From Parus major (Eukaryota; Chordata; Aves; Passeriformes; Paridae): DNA of 64,000 bases. Numbering within the stretch: the stretch's first letter is position 1; each line of letters opens with the position of its first letter. The stretch covers positions 15,782,705 to 15,846,704 of the forward strand of contig NC_031782.1 in NCBI RefSeq assembly GCF_001522545.3, written 5' to 3'. A program made the position numbers and the translations under genes. The notes below the pieces were generated by a model. It was not told where the DNA came from and did no database searches. It saw nothing but the letters and a program-made list of their open reading frames with translations. Shown piece by piece: positions 37,301 to 49,300 of this stretch.

Positions 37301-40300
37301 AAAAACAAACATCCAGACATCATTCCTGGGCTTGGGGGACAAGAAGAGGGAAGGATCCCTCTGAAGTGCTCTGCTCCAGGGCTCTTGTCTGGCAGAGAGC
37401 TCATGTCAGAATGAGCTGGAGGATGAGGACTCCGGGACGTGCTTGGATTTACACCTTACTCCAGCATAAAACTGGTGCTGTTGGGCTAAAATAACATCAT
37501 TTTCCCAATAATTTGGGGTGGACTGGCAGGGATGCTGTGAATCACGAATAAATCAGCTCAGGTGGCCTGTGGGTGAAACCTGTGACTCTGCTGTAGTCTG
37601 TGTTCCCTATTGCTCAGGTATAAAAATGTTATTTCTTCCAGGGGTGAACCCTCTGGACAGGGAACATGGGAGAGGCTGAGGAAGGGATCCAGCAGGGAAG
37701 AGCAGGGTGCTGGAATGCACAGGCTCCTGGGAACAGCAGTTCTCCATCAGCTGTGTGTGTCTGGCTTAGAACAACCTGCCTGGGCGTGAGGAAACAGGGA
37801 GGCAGCAGGAAAAGGAGGAGGGGGTCAGGATGTGATCCCTGCTCGGGGATGTCGGAATGGCTGTCGTGTTGCTTTATCGCTGCCGAGGAAAGAGAAAATG
37901 GAGCAGGGAATGCAAAATGACAGAGAGTGAGGAGATGTGATATTTGCCTGATGTATTTTTGCTGGTAATTAGTGTAATGCCAATTAGACAGAAGTAATTT
38001 TTATTTTTTTTCCCTCCCCTTCTTCAGCTGTGTAAATTATTGCTGGAATATATGCCAGCTCAAACCGAGATATTAAACTCGGAGTGATGTGGAGATCTCT
38101 GCTCCTTGAGGATCTCGAGATGAAATTACCCAGACAACAGGGATCTTGACAAAAGTAAGGCTGACTCTATCCAGAAAGAAAACGAATCAAAGCCAAAGGA
38201 ATTTTTGTATTCCACGTCTGGCGTCTTGCTGCTTATTAGCCACGCAGGAAGGGGCCCCCACAGAGATGCAGCAACATCAGTGAGGAAAGGCAAATATCTC
38301 GCCTTTCCTGCAAACAATGCCACTTGCAGGCTATTGTTCCCCTATCAGCTTCCCTGAGGAGCAGATCCCGAGCCCTTCCCGTGCTCGGCTCGCAGGTAAA
38401 CCCTGCCGCCCACGCGCATTCCATTTGTCATTCCCTGAGCCCTGTTTTCTCCCACTCCGGGACAGCAGCGTCGGGGTTGTTCTGCCCGCGGGTCCCCCGG
38501 GACGCGAAGCTCTTTAATGATGATGTACGGCTTCCTTCAAAGGGTCAATTGCTGGCCTGGACCTCTCCAATCGCGGATCCCTCGGAGCTCTCTACCTGGG
38601 CACACGGATTTTCCTTCGCATGAGGAGCAGACCTGCTCTTGCCGTCTCCTCCCTTTGGAAAAATAACCGCTCAAAACGATGCCCTTGGGCCGATTCTGGA
38701 AATTTTCATCCATCTCTGTCGGACCGTGAAATCCAAATCTTCTCGTGATCATCCTGCTGCTCCCTGGTGCTGTGCTCTGGGCAAATCCCCTTTGCCAACC
38801 TGTCTCTGACGTGGTGCAGGGGGATGATGTATCCCGCTTGTCCCGCCTGGATTTTAGGATTTTGTCATCCTTGCTGGCTCTTTCAAGCGTGTTTTAGTCA
38901 TGGCAGCCTTTAGGACTGCCTCTGGCAGGCCTCCCTCGAGTGGTGCAAACTTTATTGCATCTCTCCTCCAGCAGCCTGTAAACTGCAGCACCCAGGGGTA
39001 GCTGGAGGTTGATATTCCCTATCGGAAGTGATTATCCGTATTTTCCCCGCTTTCCCGCAAGGGCTTCTTGCTGCCATTCTAAAAACAAACACAGGGCACA
39101 GCAAAATTCATCAGGATCGTGGTTTTGTGGGGTTTTTTTCCCCCAAATGATCCATCACCAGGCTGCCCCATTCCTGAACTTTCCCATATCCCGTGTTTGC
39201 TCCTGCAGCTGGATGCTTCCCACTTTTCCAGGAGAAGGGGATTTCTCCCCAGTCCTGGCCATTAGGGTGGCAGATCCTTTCAGTGCTTGGTGGGCAATCA
39301 CAGCAGGAGGGAAAATGGTCCAATTCAAGCAGCAGGGTTGATTCCTTGGGGTGAATTTTGCCTGCACCACAGGAGGATGTGACCGGTGCTGCTCCTGCCA
39401 CGTGCCAGCCACAAAACCTCTCCCCACTGCAGATTTTCAGCCTCGCAGTCTGTGGGCGTTGGAGGCGTCAATAAGGAGCGTTTTCAGCTGCTTTGTGGCA
39501 CGGCTGCACTGCAGAGAAAGGGGCTGGGCAGTCCAGGGGTTCTGGCTCTGGATCTCGGAGCCATCAGCAGGGAAACGGCCCCGTTTGATGTGGGATCATT
39601 CCTGAGAAGTTCCCTGACTGTATCCCTGCTCTAACGCTCCCAGGACTGCTGTATCTTGGATTTCAGGTGGGTTTGGCTCCCGAGGGCTGGCTTTGGGATC
39701 CAGGGCTCTGTGTGCCTCAATCAGGGACAGACATTTCCCCCTCAGCACAGCCCACGAGCCTCACCCTGCCTTCAGTGCCCGTGGTTCTTCTCACAGCCAC
39801 CACAAATTCTGGCAGGGATCTGCCTCATCCCCGTCGGTGTCTGCAGGACAGCTCAGGCAGGGGCAGGGCAGGCTGTAAAAGAGCTGGAATGACGTGGGGG
39901 TGCTCCCTTTCCTCGGAAGCAGCCCAGGAAAGATCTGTGGCAAGGAAACAAAGCGTCCACATGCAAATCCACACTGTCATTTCCTCTCGCCGGCTTCCTT
40001 GGGGTTTGGCTTGACTCTCTTCCAAGGGCTCTTCCTTCTCCCTGCTCCGCTTCCCTCCGAGTGGTCTCGCTTGCCTTTGTTTGCAGATCCCCTCCTTGAG
40101 ATGAGCCCTTTTCATAAACTTGCGATTTCTTTTGTCACCTAAACACCTCCCTGACTTCAAAGGCCGGGAACAGCACTTGGCTCTGTGGCTCCCGGCCCCC
40201 CTGCACCAACAATTTCCCCCCATCCATTGTCCTGCCGGGGAAGGATTATTAAATTGTTGATGGAGCTGAACAATGGTTTTGTTCAAAGGCAGACATGCGA

Positions 40301-43300
40301 ACGCCACTTCTTTTCTCCTTGACACAAGAGCTTTATAATACCCGGGAACAATGAGAGGCAGCCACCAAGGAGCAAACACTGGAGAGGTCTCACAAAGCCA
40401 GGCCGGTGTTCCCAAATCCCCGTGCACATGGACTGGTGCTCCTTGGAGTGCCCCCGTGCCTGTAGGTGAGGTGAGAGGACTGGCCGTGCTGAAAATTAAT
40501 TTAAAATAATCCAAATATTGCCCTTTAATACTGGCTTGTGTGATTAGGTGGGGGAGGGCACCACCCTTTGCACAGAATCGTGGAATTAAGGCTGGAAAGA
40601 GCCTCTGAGATGGTCAAGCCCAACCATTCCCCCAGCACTGCCAAGACCACCACGAGCCCCTGTCCCCAAGTGCCACATCCACACAGCTGTGAAATCCTGC
40701 CAGGGTGACTTCACCACTGCCCTGGACAGCTCTGCCAGGGTTTGATCCTTCATCCTTCTGGGAAGAAATTTTCCCTGATGTCCAACTTGAACCTCTCTTG
40801 GTGCCACTTGAGGCCAGTCACCCTGTCCTTGTCCCCTGGGAGCAGCTCCTGATTTCCCCTTTCTGCCCTCTCCTGTCAGGGAGTTGGGCAGAGCCACCAA
40901 GTGCCCCTGAACCCCCTTTTCTCTGGCTGAGCTCCTTTCCCAGCTCCTCCGAGGCTGGTTCTCCCATTCCCAGTGCAGGGCTGGCACCGGGCTGCTCCCG
41001 TGGCTCCGTTCCTCGCGCCCAGGGCGTGCCAGACACACACAGCCCCCAGCTCCAGCCAGGCTGTGCCTTTGGAGCAGCTCCGGGAGCCTGCAGCGAGGAT
41101 CATTCCCTGCACTGCGCAGCCTCAGGCTCTGACATTTTGTGTTGTGCAGGCTCCTTTCCGATCGCTTATCGCCTCAGCTGCTTTCCAACACCGCAGCTTC
41201 AATTTTCCATGCTGGGTTTCCCTCAGGTTGATTTCTTTTTCTGTTTTTTCCCAAGTTTTAGCGGAGCTGTTCCAGCTGGTTCTGGAGAACAAGCCGTGCC
41301 GCCTCATCCCTGCTAACAAAGTGATTGTGAAAATCTTCCTTTCAAGATCCATTAGCTAAACCACGCTTTGGGAGGGAGGTGTGGAATTTGGCATGGGAGC
41401 TGCCAGCAGCATTTGGGGGCTGCTTGTCCCAAAATGTGCACTGAATGTGCTGCAGAACACATCCCTGGGGAGCCGCGCCCACGCTGCTGTGTGGGGCCTT
41501 CAGACAAGGCCTCCATCGGGGGAATGCATTATAACTGACAGGGAGGAGGTTCAGATTGGATATCAGGAAAAAAAATCTTTGCCTGAGGTTGCCCCAGAGC
41601 AGCTGTGGCTGCCCCTGGATCCCTGGAAGTGTCCAAGGCCAGGCTGGACAAGGCTTGGAGCAGCCTGGGATAGGGAAAGGTGTCCCTGCCCTTGGCAGGG
41701 AGCAAGATGAGCTTCGAGGTTCCTTCCAACCCAAACTCGTCTGTGGTTCCATGATCCTGTGATGCATGTTCTCTTTTGGAGAGCATCTTCTGGTGGAGAA
41801 TGCAGGCAATTGATGAAAGCTGTGAGATAAAGATCATTTAGGAGAAATAGAGGACAAAGCACATATTAGGTCATAGGTTAAAGTAGAATGATAGTGGAAA
41901 GTTTATATTGTATTATGGTGAAAAGTCTTGGGTGGGAGGTTAATGATTTTTTTATTTCATTCTTCCCTCTATCCACCATGTCACCACATGGAGCAGGTGG
42001 ATTGCTCTCATCCCACAGCACAACCAGTCTCGAACTGAAACCACCACACCTTCCTTTGTGGACATCCATCCTGTCCCTTGGTTTACATCCATTTTGGTGG
42101 CCTCCCTCCTGGACATTTCCCAGTACTCTGTGGTCCCCAGTTCTCTTTGGGATGGCAGGGATTGTCCTTTTCCTCTGGGAGGGCTGAGCATGGCTGGTTC
42201 TGCTCTGGGACTCGGGGGTCAGGGTGCACCTGAGGGTGCCTTGCTGGGAGCCCAGGTGTGCCCAGGTGGGCAAGGAGGCTGTGGGCACCTGGCCTGGATC
42301 AGAACCAGTGTGACAGCAGGGCCAGGACAGTGCCCGTCCTCTGTGCTGGCCCTGCTGGGGCCAGAGAGCCCTGGAGGGGCTGGAGCGTGTCCAGGGCAGG
42401 GAACGGAGCTGGGAAGGGGCTGGAGCCCCAGGAGGGGCTGAGGGAGCTGGGAAGGGGCTCAGCCTGGAGAAAAGGAGGCTCAGGGGGCCCTTCTGGCTCT
42501 GCACAAGTCCCTGGCAGGAGGGGACAGCCGGGGGGGTCGGGCTCTGCTGCCAGGGAACAGGGACAGGAGGAGAGGGAATGGCCTCAGGCTGGGCCAGGGG
42601 AGGCTCAGGGTGGACAGCAGCAGGAATTTCCCCATGGAAAGGGAGCTCAGGGATTGGAACTGCCCAGGGAGGTTTGCAGTGCCCATCCCTGGAGGTGTCC
42701 CAGGAAGGGCTGGAGGTGGCACTGAGTGCTCTGGGCTGGGGACAGGGTGGGGATGGGGCACAGCTGGGACTCCATGGGCTGGGAGGGGTTTTCCAACCTC
42801 AGTGATCCTGGGATTCTGTGGGAGAGTTGCTTCGGGGGTTCTGGGAGACGGAGCCATCCTGAAGTGCCTCCACCACAGCATTTCCTTGGCTCATTCGCAG
42901 GCTGTGCCATCGCCCAGCTCCACCTGGAGCAGAGCTGTCCCCACACACAGCACAGGGGTGGCACACAGGGGTCCCTCACTGCTTTCCCAGTCCCCAGCCA
43001 GCACAAAGGGGCTCTGCATTTATCCTCCTCTCCCTCTGATTGTCCTTCCCGGGGCCTGTTCCCTCCCTTCTCCTGCTCCTCCTGGCGAGCTGGCAGAGGC
43101 TGCCTCAAGCTCCAGTGCCCTCGGTGATGAGCTGCTGCCAGCCAGGGAAGCACGATGCAGCTTTAATTAAATGATAAGGGCAGAGCCCCGGAAGTGGGGA
43201 GATAAGTGCAGTGGTGTCTGCCACCACACTTGCCCAGGCTCTTTCTAATTAGCTTTGAGAAGCTCTGGAGAGGCAGATTAACCCTTGCAAGTGCTGGGTG

Positions 43301-46300
43301 AGTGCTGGGATGCAGTGGGAGGAGGGTGCCCAGGCCAGCACCAGGGATGCCATGTTGCTTTGCCATGGTTTGGGTGGGATGGGGCTGGAAGGGACCCTTT
43401 GTGCTCCCCCCAGCCCAGGGCTGGCCTTTCACGGGCAGAGCTCAAGGATTATGTGCTCAGTTTCCTCCTGGAAGAAGCATTTGCTGCTGTGACATCCCCC
43501 TGCTTGGTGGTAGGACTGTCCCCAGCCCCACAGGGCACAGTCCTGCCATGGCTCAGGTCTCCACCCCTCTGCAACCACGACCAGGGATGCTCTGAGAGCT
43601 GGGGCCTTGGGGACACGGGGTAAGAGCACCACTGTGTGTCACCAAGCCGTGATAATATGGACTGGCAGCTCCCCAGGGCCTGGTGCCACCAGGGCCACCA
43701 CCTGTCCCTCAGCCAGGGAGGGAAGGGCACCTGGGGGCCGGGAAGGTCAGTGGGTGTCAGAGTGACACTGGTGACTCTGCCTCTGGTGGCCTGGCCCCTT
43801 GTGCTGACACTGGCTGGTGGCACAGGACACCCGGAGTGTGCCAGGGAGCTCTGGGATGGGCATTCCCGTGTCCCCAGGGAGCTCTGGGANNNNNNNNNNN
43901 NNNNNNNNNNNNNNTGGGAGAGCCATTCCCGTGTCCCCAGGGGGCCCCTGCCGGGAGGTGGGGACACATCATCCCCACAGACCCCCGGGGCGGAATCCCG
44001 GGCATCCATCAGCAGAACCGGTGGGAATGCAGGCAGGAGCGATCGGGGAGGAATTTGGGCAGCAGGAATGCGCATCCAAGGCATGCATGAGCCGGCAGCC
44101 CCCGGGGATGGCAGGTGGTGCCTGCTCCCGTGGGATTTACATAACCATCATTAGCCCGTGCTCCCACCTGTCCCAGCTCCTGGGGCAGGGAAGGAAGGAG
44201 AGCAGCTCCACTACCCGAAATTCCATGTTTTTAGGAGCTTTGTGTGCTCCTAAAGGAAGCTCAGGTGTTGTTGCTCGCCTGGGTGCTGCGGGAGTGAATG
44301 CAGGGAAGAGATTTTGGTTATTCCATGGATGCATTTGGGCTCCCCAGCCTTTCTGGTGGATATTTGTGGAATGTGTCGTCTGTAGGACGGCCAGAGGATA
44401 ATGTTGGGATGTTGAAATCCAGGATTTCATTCTGGAGCTGGATTGGGTTGTTTTATGCAACGTGAGTGAGGATTGCCCATCAATGCTCGTTCCTTGCCTT
44501 TGCTTTTGGCTGCTGCGAGTTTTAGCTGCAAAGACCCAATTTTTCATAGAGGGTAAGTGCCAGGTACCCAAATGTTTTGAGAAGTGCCAGTGAAATGTGC
44601 CCAGATATTTTATTTCTGGAAAGCGGAGAGAAAATTGTTTTTATTTCTCACTAGGTGAGCAACACCCCCCATCCTCCAGCCCCTTTTTAGACGAGGAATT
44701 TCCTGTGATCTCTTGAGCTTTTCCTTGTACCTTCCCCAGTTTCTGCAGCCTCTGGGGCAGAGTCTCACTGGCAAAGCAGCTTCTTCCCCCTGGAATCTCC
44801 CAGGTGGTTCTGTCCTCTCCCTGGAATCCACAAAGGAACCCCAGGGGGAATATTTCCCACCAGAGTGTGACTCTGGTCTGCATCACAAAGCGCTTTCACA
44901 GGAGGAGAATTAGGGCTGCCTGGACAATCCTAATTTTGGCATTTCCTAACCTTTGAACTCTGTAATCCTATTAAGGTGCTTCTTAACATAATTATTCAGC
45001 AGTTTAATGTAATAATTCTGCTTTTTCTAGTCCAGCAGAGGTTGAAGCCCCTCTGTGCCGGGCTAGGAGATCACAGGGGTGACACCGCGAGCCCAAAATC
45101 TGTTACAGAGGGGTTGGATTTGTTTCGCTGGGAATCGCAGGGAAGCTGTGGAGGGATGGGGATTTTGGGAGCCCTCGGTGTGTGGCTGAGCCCTGCAGGG
45201 ACACGCTCAGTGTCCGGGAACATCCCTCTGGGGGCTCTGCCTGCCACTGCTGTGGCCGCTGTCACGCAGTGTGACCGCAGCAGGGACACGGCTGCTCCAT
45301 CACCCACGGGAAAAACACATCCCCTGGGAGCCGGGAAAAGGGNNNNNNNNNNNNNNNNNNNNNNNNNNNNNNNNNNNNNNNNNNNNNNNNNNNNNNNNNN
45401 NNNNNNNNNNNNNNNNNNNNNNNNNNNNNNNNNNNNNNNNNNNNNNNNNNNNNNNNNNNNNNNNNNNNNNNNNNNNNNNNNNNNNNNNNNNNNNNNNNNN
45501 NNNNNNNNNNNNNNNNNNNNNNNNNNNNNNNNNNNNNNNNNNNNNNNNNNNNNNNNNNNNNNNNNNNNNNNNNNNNNNNNNNNNNNNNNNNNNNNNNNNN
45601 NNNNNNNNNNNNNNNNNNNNNNNNNNNNNNNNNNNNNNNNNNNNNNNNNNNNNNNNNNNNNNNNNNNNNNNNNNNNNNNNNNNNNNNNNNNNNNNNNNNN
45701 NNNNNNNNNNNNNNNNNNNNNNNNNNNNNNNNNNNNNNNNNNNNNNNNNNNNNNNNNNNNNNNNNNNNNNNNNNNNNNNNNNNNNNNNNNNNNNNNNNNN
45801 NNNNNNNNNNNNNNNNNNNNNNNNNNNNNNNNNNNNNNNNNNNNNNNNNNNNNNNNNNNNNNNNNNNNNNNNNNNNNNNNNNNNNNNNNNNNNNNNNNNN
45901 NNNNNNNNNNNNNNNNNNNNNNNNNNNNNNNNNNNNNNNNNNNNNNNNNNNNNNNNNNNNNNNNNNNNNNNNNNNNNNNNNNNNNNNNNNNNNNNNNNNN
46001 NNNNNNNNNNNNNNNNNNNNNNNNNNNNNNNNNNNNNNNNNNNNNNNNNNNNNNAAAAGGGGAAACACATCCCCTGGGAGCCGGGAAAAGGGGAAACAGA
46101 TCCCCTGGGAGACGGAAAAAGGGAAATAGATTCTCCAGGAGCTGGGAAAAGGGAAAACAGATCCCCTGGGAGACAGAAAAAGGGGAAACAGATCCCCTGG
46201 GAGACGGAAAAAGGGAAACAGGTCCCCTGGGAGCCGGAAAAAGGGGAAAACAGATCCCCTGGGAGGTGGGAAAAGGGAAAACAGGTCCCCTGGGAGCTGG

Positions 46301-49300
46301 GAAAAGGGAAAACAGATCCCCTGGGAGCCTGGAAAAGGTGAAAAACATCCCCTAGGAGCCAGGGAAAGGGGAAACAGATCCCCTGGGAGCTCGGCAAGGG
46401 AAGAACACATCCCTTGGGAGCTGGGAAAAAGAAGAACAGATCCCCTTCAAGCAGAGCAAGGGAAAGCACATTCCCTAGGAGCCAGGAAAAGGAATAACAG
46501 GTCCCCTGGGAGCTGGGCAAGGGAAGAACAGATCCCCTGGGAGCCAGGCAAAGCACCCCAGCCCCAGCTGTGCCGGCCATGCGGAGCCTGCTGGGTGCAT
46601 CTGTCCACATCCATTGCTGGATGCCCTCGGCAGGGGCTGCGAAGCTGTTTGCAGCTCTGGAGTACTGGGATGTCCTCCAGGGGCTGGGGGCTGTCAGCCT
46701 GTGGCCTTCAGGGAAAAGGGAAAACACATCCCACACCCCACAGCACAAGAACTTGTCTGTGCTGTCTGAGCTGATGCTCAGCACAGCCAGCGGGGCAGGA
46801 GGGGCCGGGAGTGATGCTGAGTGTGTGTTCCATCTCCTGACTCCGGAGCCCAGGAGAAGCCTGTCTGTGCTCTGGCAGCAGCCTGCAGAGCTCTGGGGAT
46901 GTGCTGGAAGAGCGGGTGTTGCTCGTTCTTGCCCCCAGAGCTGGAGGTGTGGCTCAGAGCCACAGTCACCACCTCGGTGGGCAGCGCTGGGTCGGGCTCC
47001 GATACTGGAAACCATCTGGAGCGAGGGTGGGAAGTTTGGGAAGCCATCTGTCTGGGTGTTGTAGTGCTAGGATTGGTCCCACAGCCGTCTGGCTGGGTGT
47101 TGTAGTGCTAGGAATGGTCCTGCAAAGCGGCTGCACCGGGAGGGGGTGAGCCAGCTGGGAAAAGCTGGGGCTGACGTGGACTGCAGGGAGCTCCTGTGAT
47201 TCCATGATCCTGTGATCCCTGCTCTCTTTAGGAGACCTGCAAGGGTTTGCTGCCATTGCTTCGTGGACATCCATCCTATTCCTCGATTTACATCCATCCA
47301 ACTGCTTGGTGGCCTCCCTCCTGGACATTTCCCAGTGCTCTGTGGTCCCCAGTTCTCTTTGGGACTCTGGGTGCATGCTGTGCTCCCAGCTCCCGAGCTT
47401 TCCATGCCCATGGATCCCTGCAGCAGCACTGTGGGGATGGGCAGAGCTCCAGCAGCTCCCACAGGGCCTGCACAGGGACATCACTGAGCTCTGGCTTTGT
47501 CCACATGGGAATGTGGCCAGAAAAGGGTGAGGAGCTGTGGGAGGGATGCTGCATCCAAAGGGTGTCCCAGGGCATCAGGGAGGGATTGTCCTGCTCTGTT
47601 CTGGGCTGGGGCAGCCTCACCTTGAGCTCTGAGACAGTTTTGGGTGCCCCAAGATCAGAGAGATCCGCAGCTGCTGCAGAGCCCAGAGGAGGGAGCCGGG
47701 GCTGGGGAAGGGTCTGCAGGGACCACCCGAGGAGCGGCTGAGGGCACTGGGCTGGTTCAGCTGCAGCAGAGGAGCTGAGGGCAGNNNNNNNNNNNNNNNN
47801 NNNNNNNNNNNNNNNNNNNNNNNNNNNNNNNNNNNNNNNNNNNNNNNNNNNNNNNNNNNNNNNNNNNNNNNNNNNNNNNNNNNNNNNNNNNNNNNNNNNN
47901 NNNNNNNNNNNNNNNNNNNNNNNNNNNNNNNNNNNNNNNNNNNNNNNNNNNNNNNNNNNNNNNNNNNNNNNNNNNNNNNNNNNNNNNNNNNNNNNNNNNN
48001 NNNNNNNNNNNNNNNNNNNNNNNNNNNNNNNNNNNNNNNNNNNNNNNNNNNNNNNNNNNNNNNNNNNNNNNNNNNNNNNNNNNNNNNNNNNNNNNNNNNN
48101 NNNNNNNNNNNNNNNNNNNNNNNNNNNNNNNNNNNNNNNNNNNNNNNNNNNNNNNNNNNNNNNNNNNNNNNNNNNNNNNNNNNNNNNNNNNNNNNNNNNN
48201 NNNNNNNNNNNNNNNNNNNNNNNNNNNNNNNNNNNNNNNNNNNNNNNNNNNNNNNNNNNNNNNNNNNNNNNNNNNNNNNNNNNNNNNNNNNNNNNNNNNN
48301 NNNNNNNNNNNNNNNNNNNNNNNNNNNNNNNNNNNNNNNNNNNNNNNNNNNNNNNNNNNNNNNNNNNNNNNNNNNNNNNNNNNNNNNNNNNNNNNNNNNN
48401 NNNNNNNNNNNNNNNNNNNNNNNNNNNNNNNNNNNNNNNNNNNNNNNNNNNNNNNNNNNNNNNNNNNNNNNNNNNNNNNNNNNNNNNNNNNNNNNNNNNN
48501 NNNNNNNNNNNNNNNNNNNNNNNNNNNNNNNNNNAGGACAGGACAGGACAGGACAGGACAGGACAGGACAGGATAGGATAGGATAGGATGGGATAGCAGT
48601 GGGATAGCAATGGGACCAGCCAGCACAGGAACGTGGGATGTTGGGCTGCACAATCCCAGCTGTTCCTTAGGGAGGGGAGCAGCAGCACCGGTGCCTGGAG
48701 GGAGCAGCTCCGCAGGGAAGTGGTGTCTGAGGGGAGCAGCGCTGTAAAACATGGAACCTGGAGGAAATGGCTGCACTGCAGCAGCGCTGCCTGCAGGGAA
48801 GGCAGCAGCGGGGGGAGGCAGCACCTGGAGGCGGCAGCGGCGCAGAACATGGCACCTGCAGGACGTGGCACCCCGGGGGACCCGTACCTGGAGGCAGCAG
48901 AGCCGTGGGGGATGGCGCTTCCCGGGAATGGCGCTGCGGGAAATGGCACCTGGAGGGAGCAGCACCACGGGAGAGCTGTGCCTTTGGAGGCACACCATGG
49001 GGGACACTCCTGTGGGGACACACCTGTGGGGACACTCCTGTGGGGGACACACCTGTGGGGACACTCCTGTGGGGACACACCTGTGGGGGACACTCCTGTG
49101 GGGACACACCTGTGGGGAGTGGCGCTGTGGGAGGGTGGCACCTGTGGAGAACATTGGCACGGCAGGATGGGGCCTGCCAGCAGCTCTGCCATGGGCAGCG
49201 GGGATTCCTGGGAATGGCTCCTGGAGAACGGCACCAGGAATGGTGGAATAGGGAATGGTGCCGACTGCCAGGAGCTGTGGGGCAGGAAGGGAGCTCTTGT

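Noticed and set aside
45071..47015. Minus-strand frames of 425-571 aa rich in Pro/Phe/Ser
   Set aside because: They consist of N-gap X residues plus the translation of the 30-bp array.
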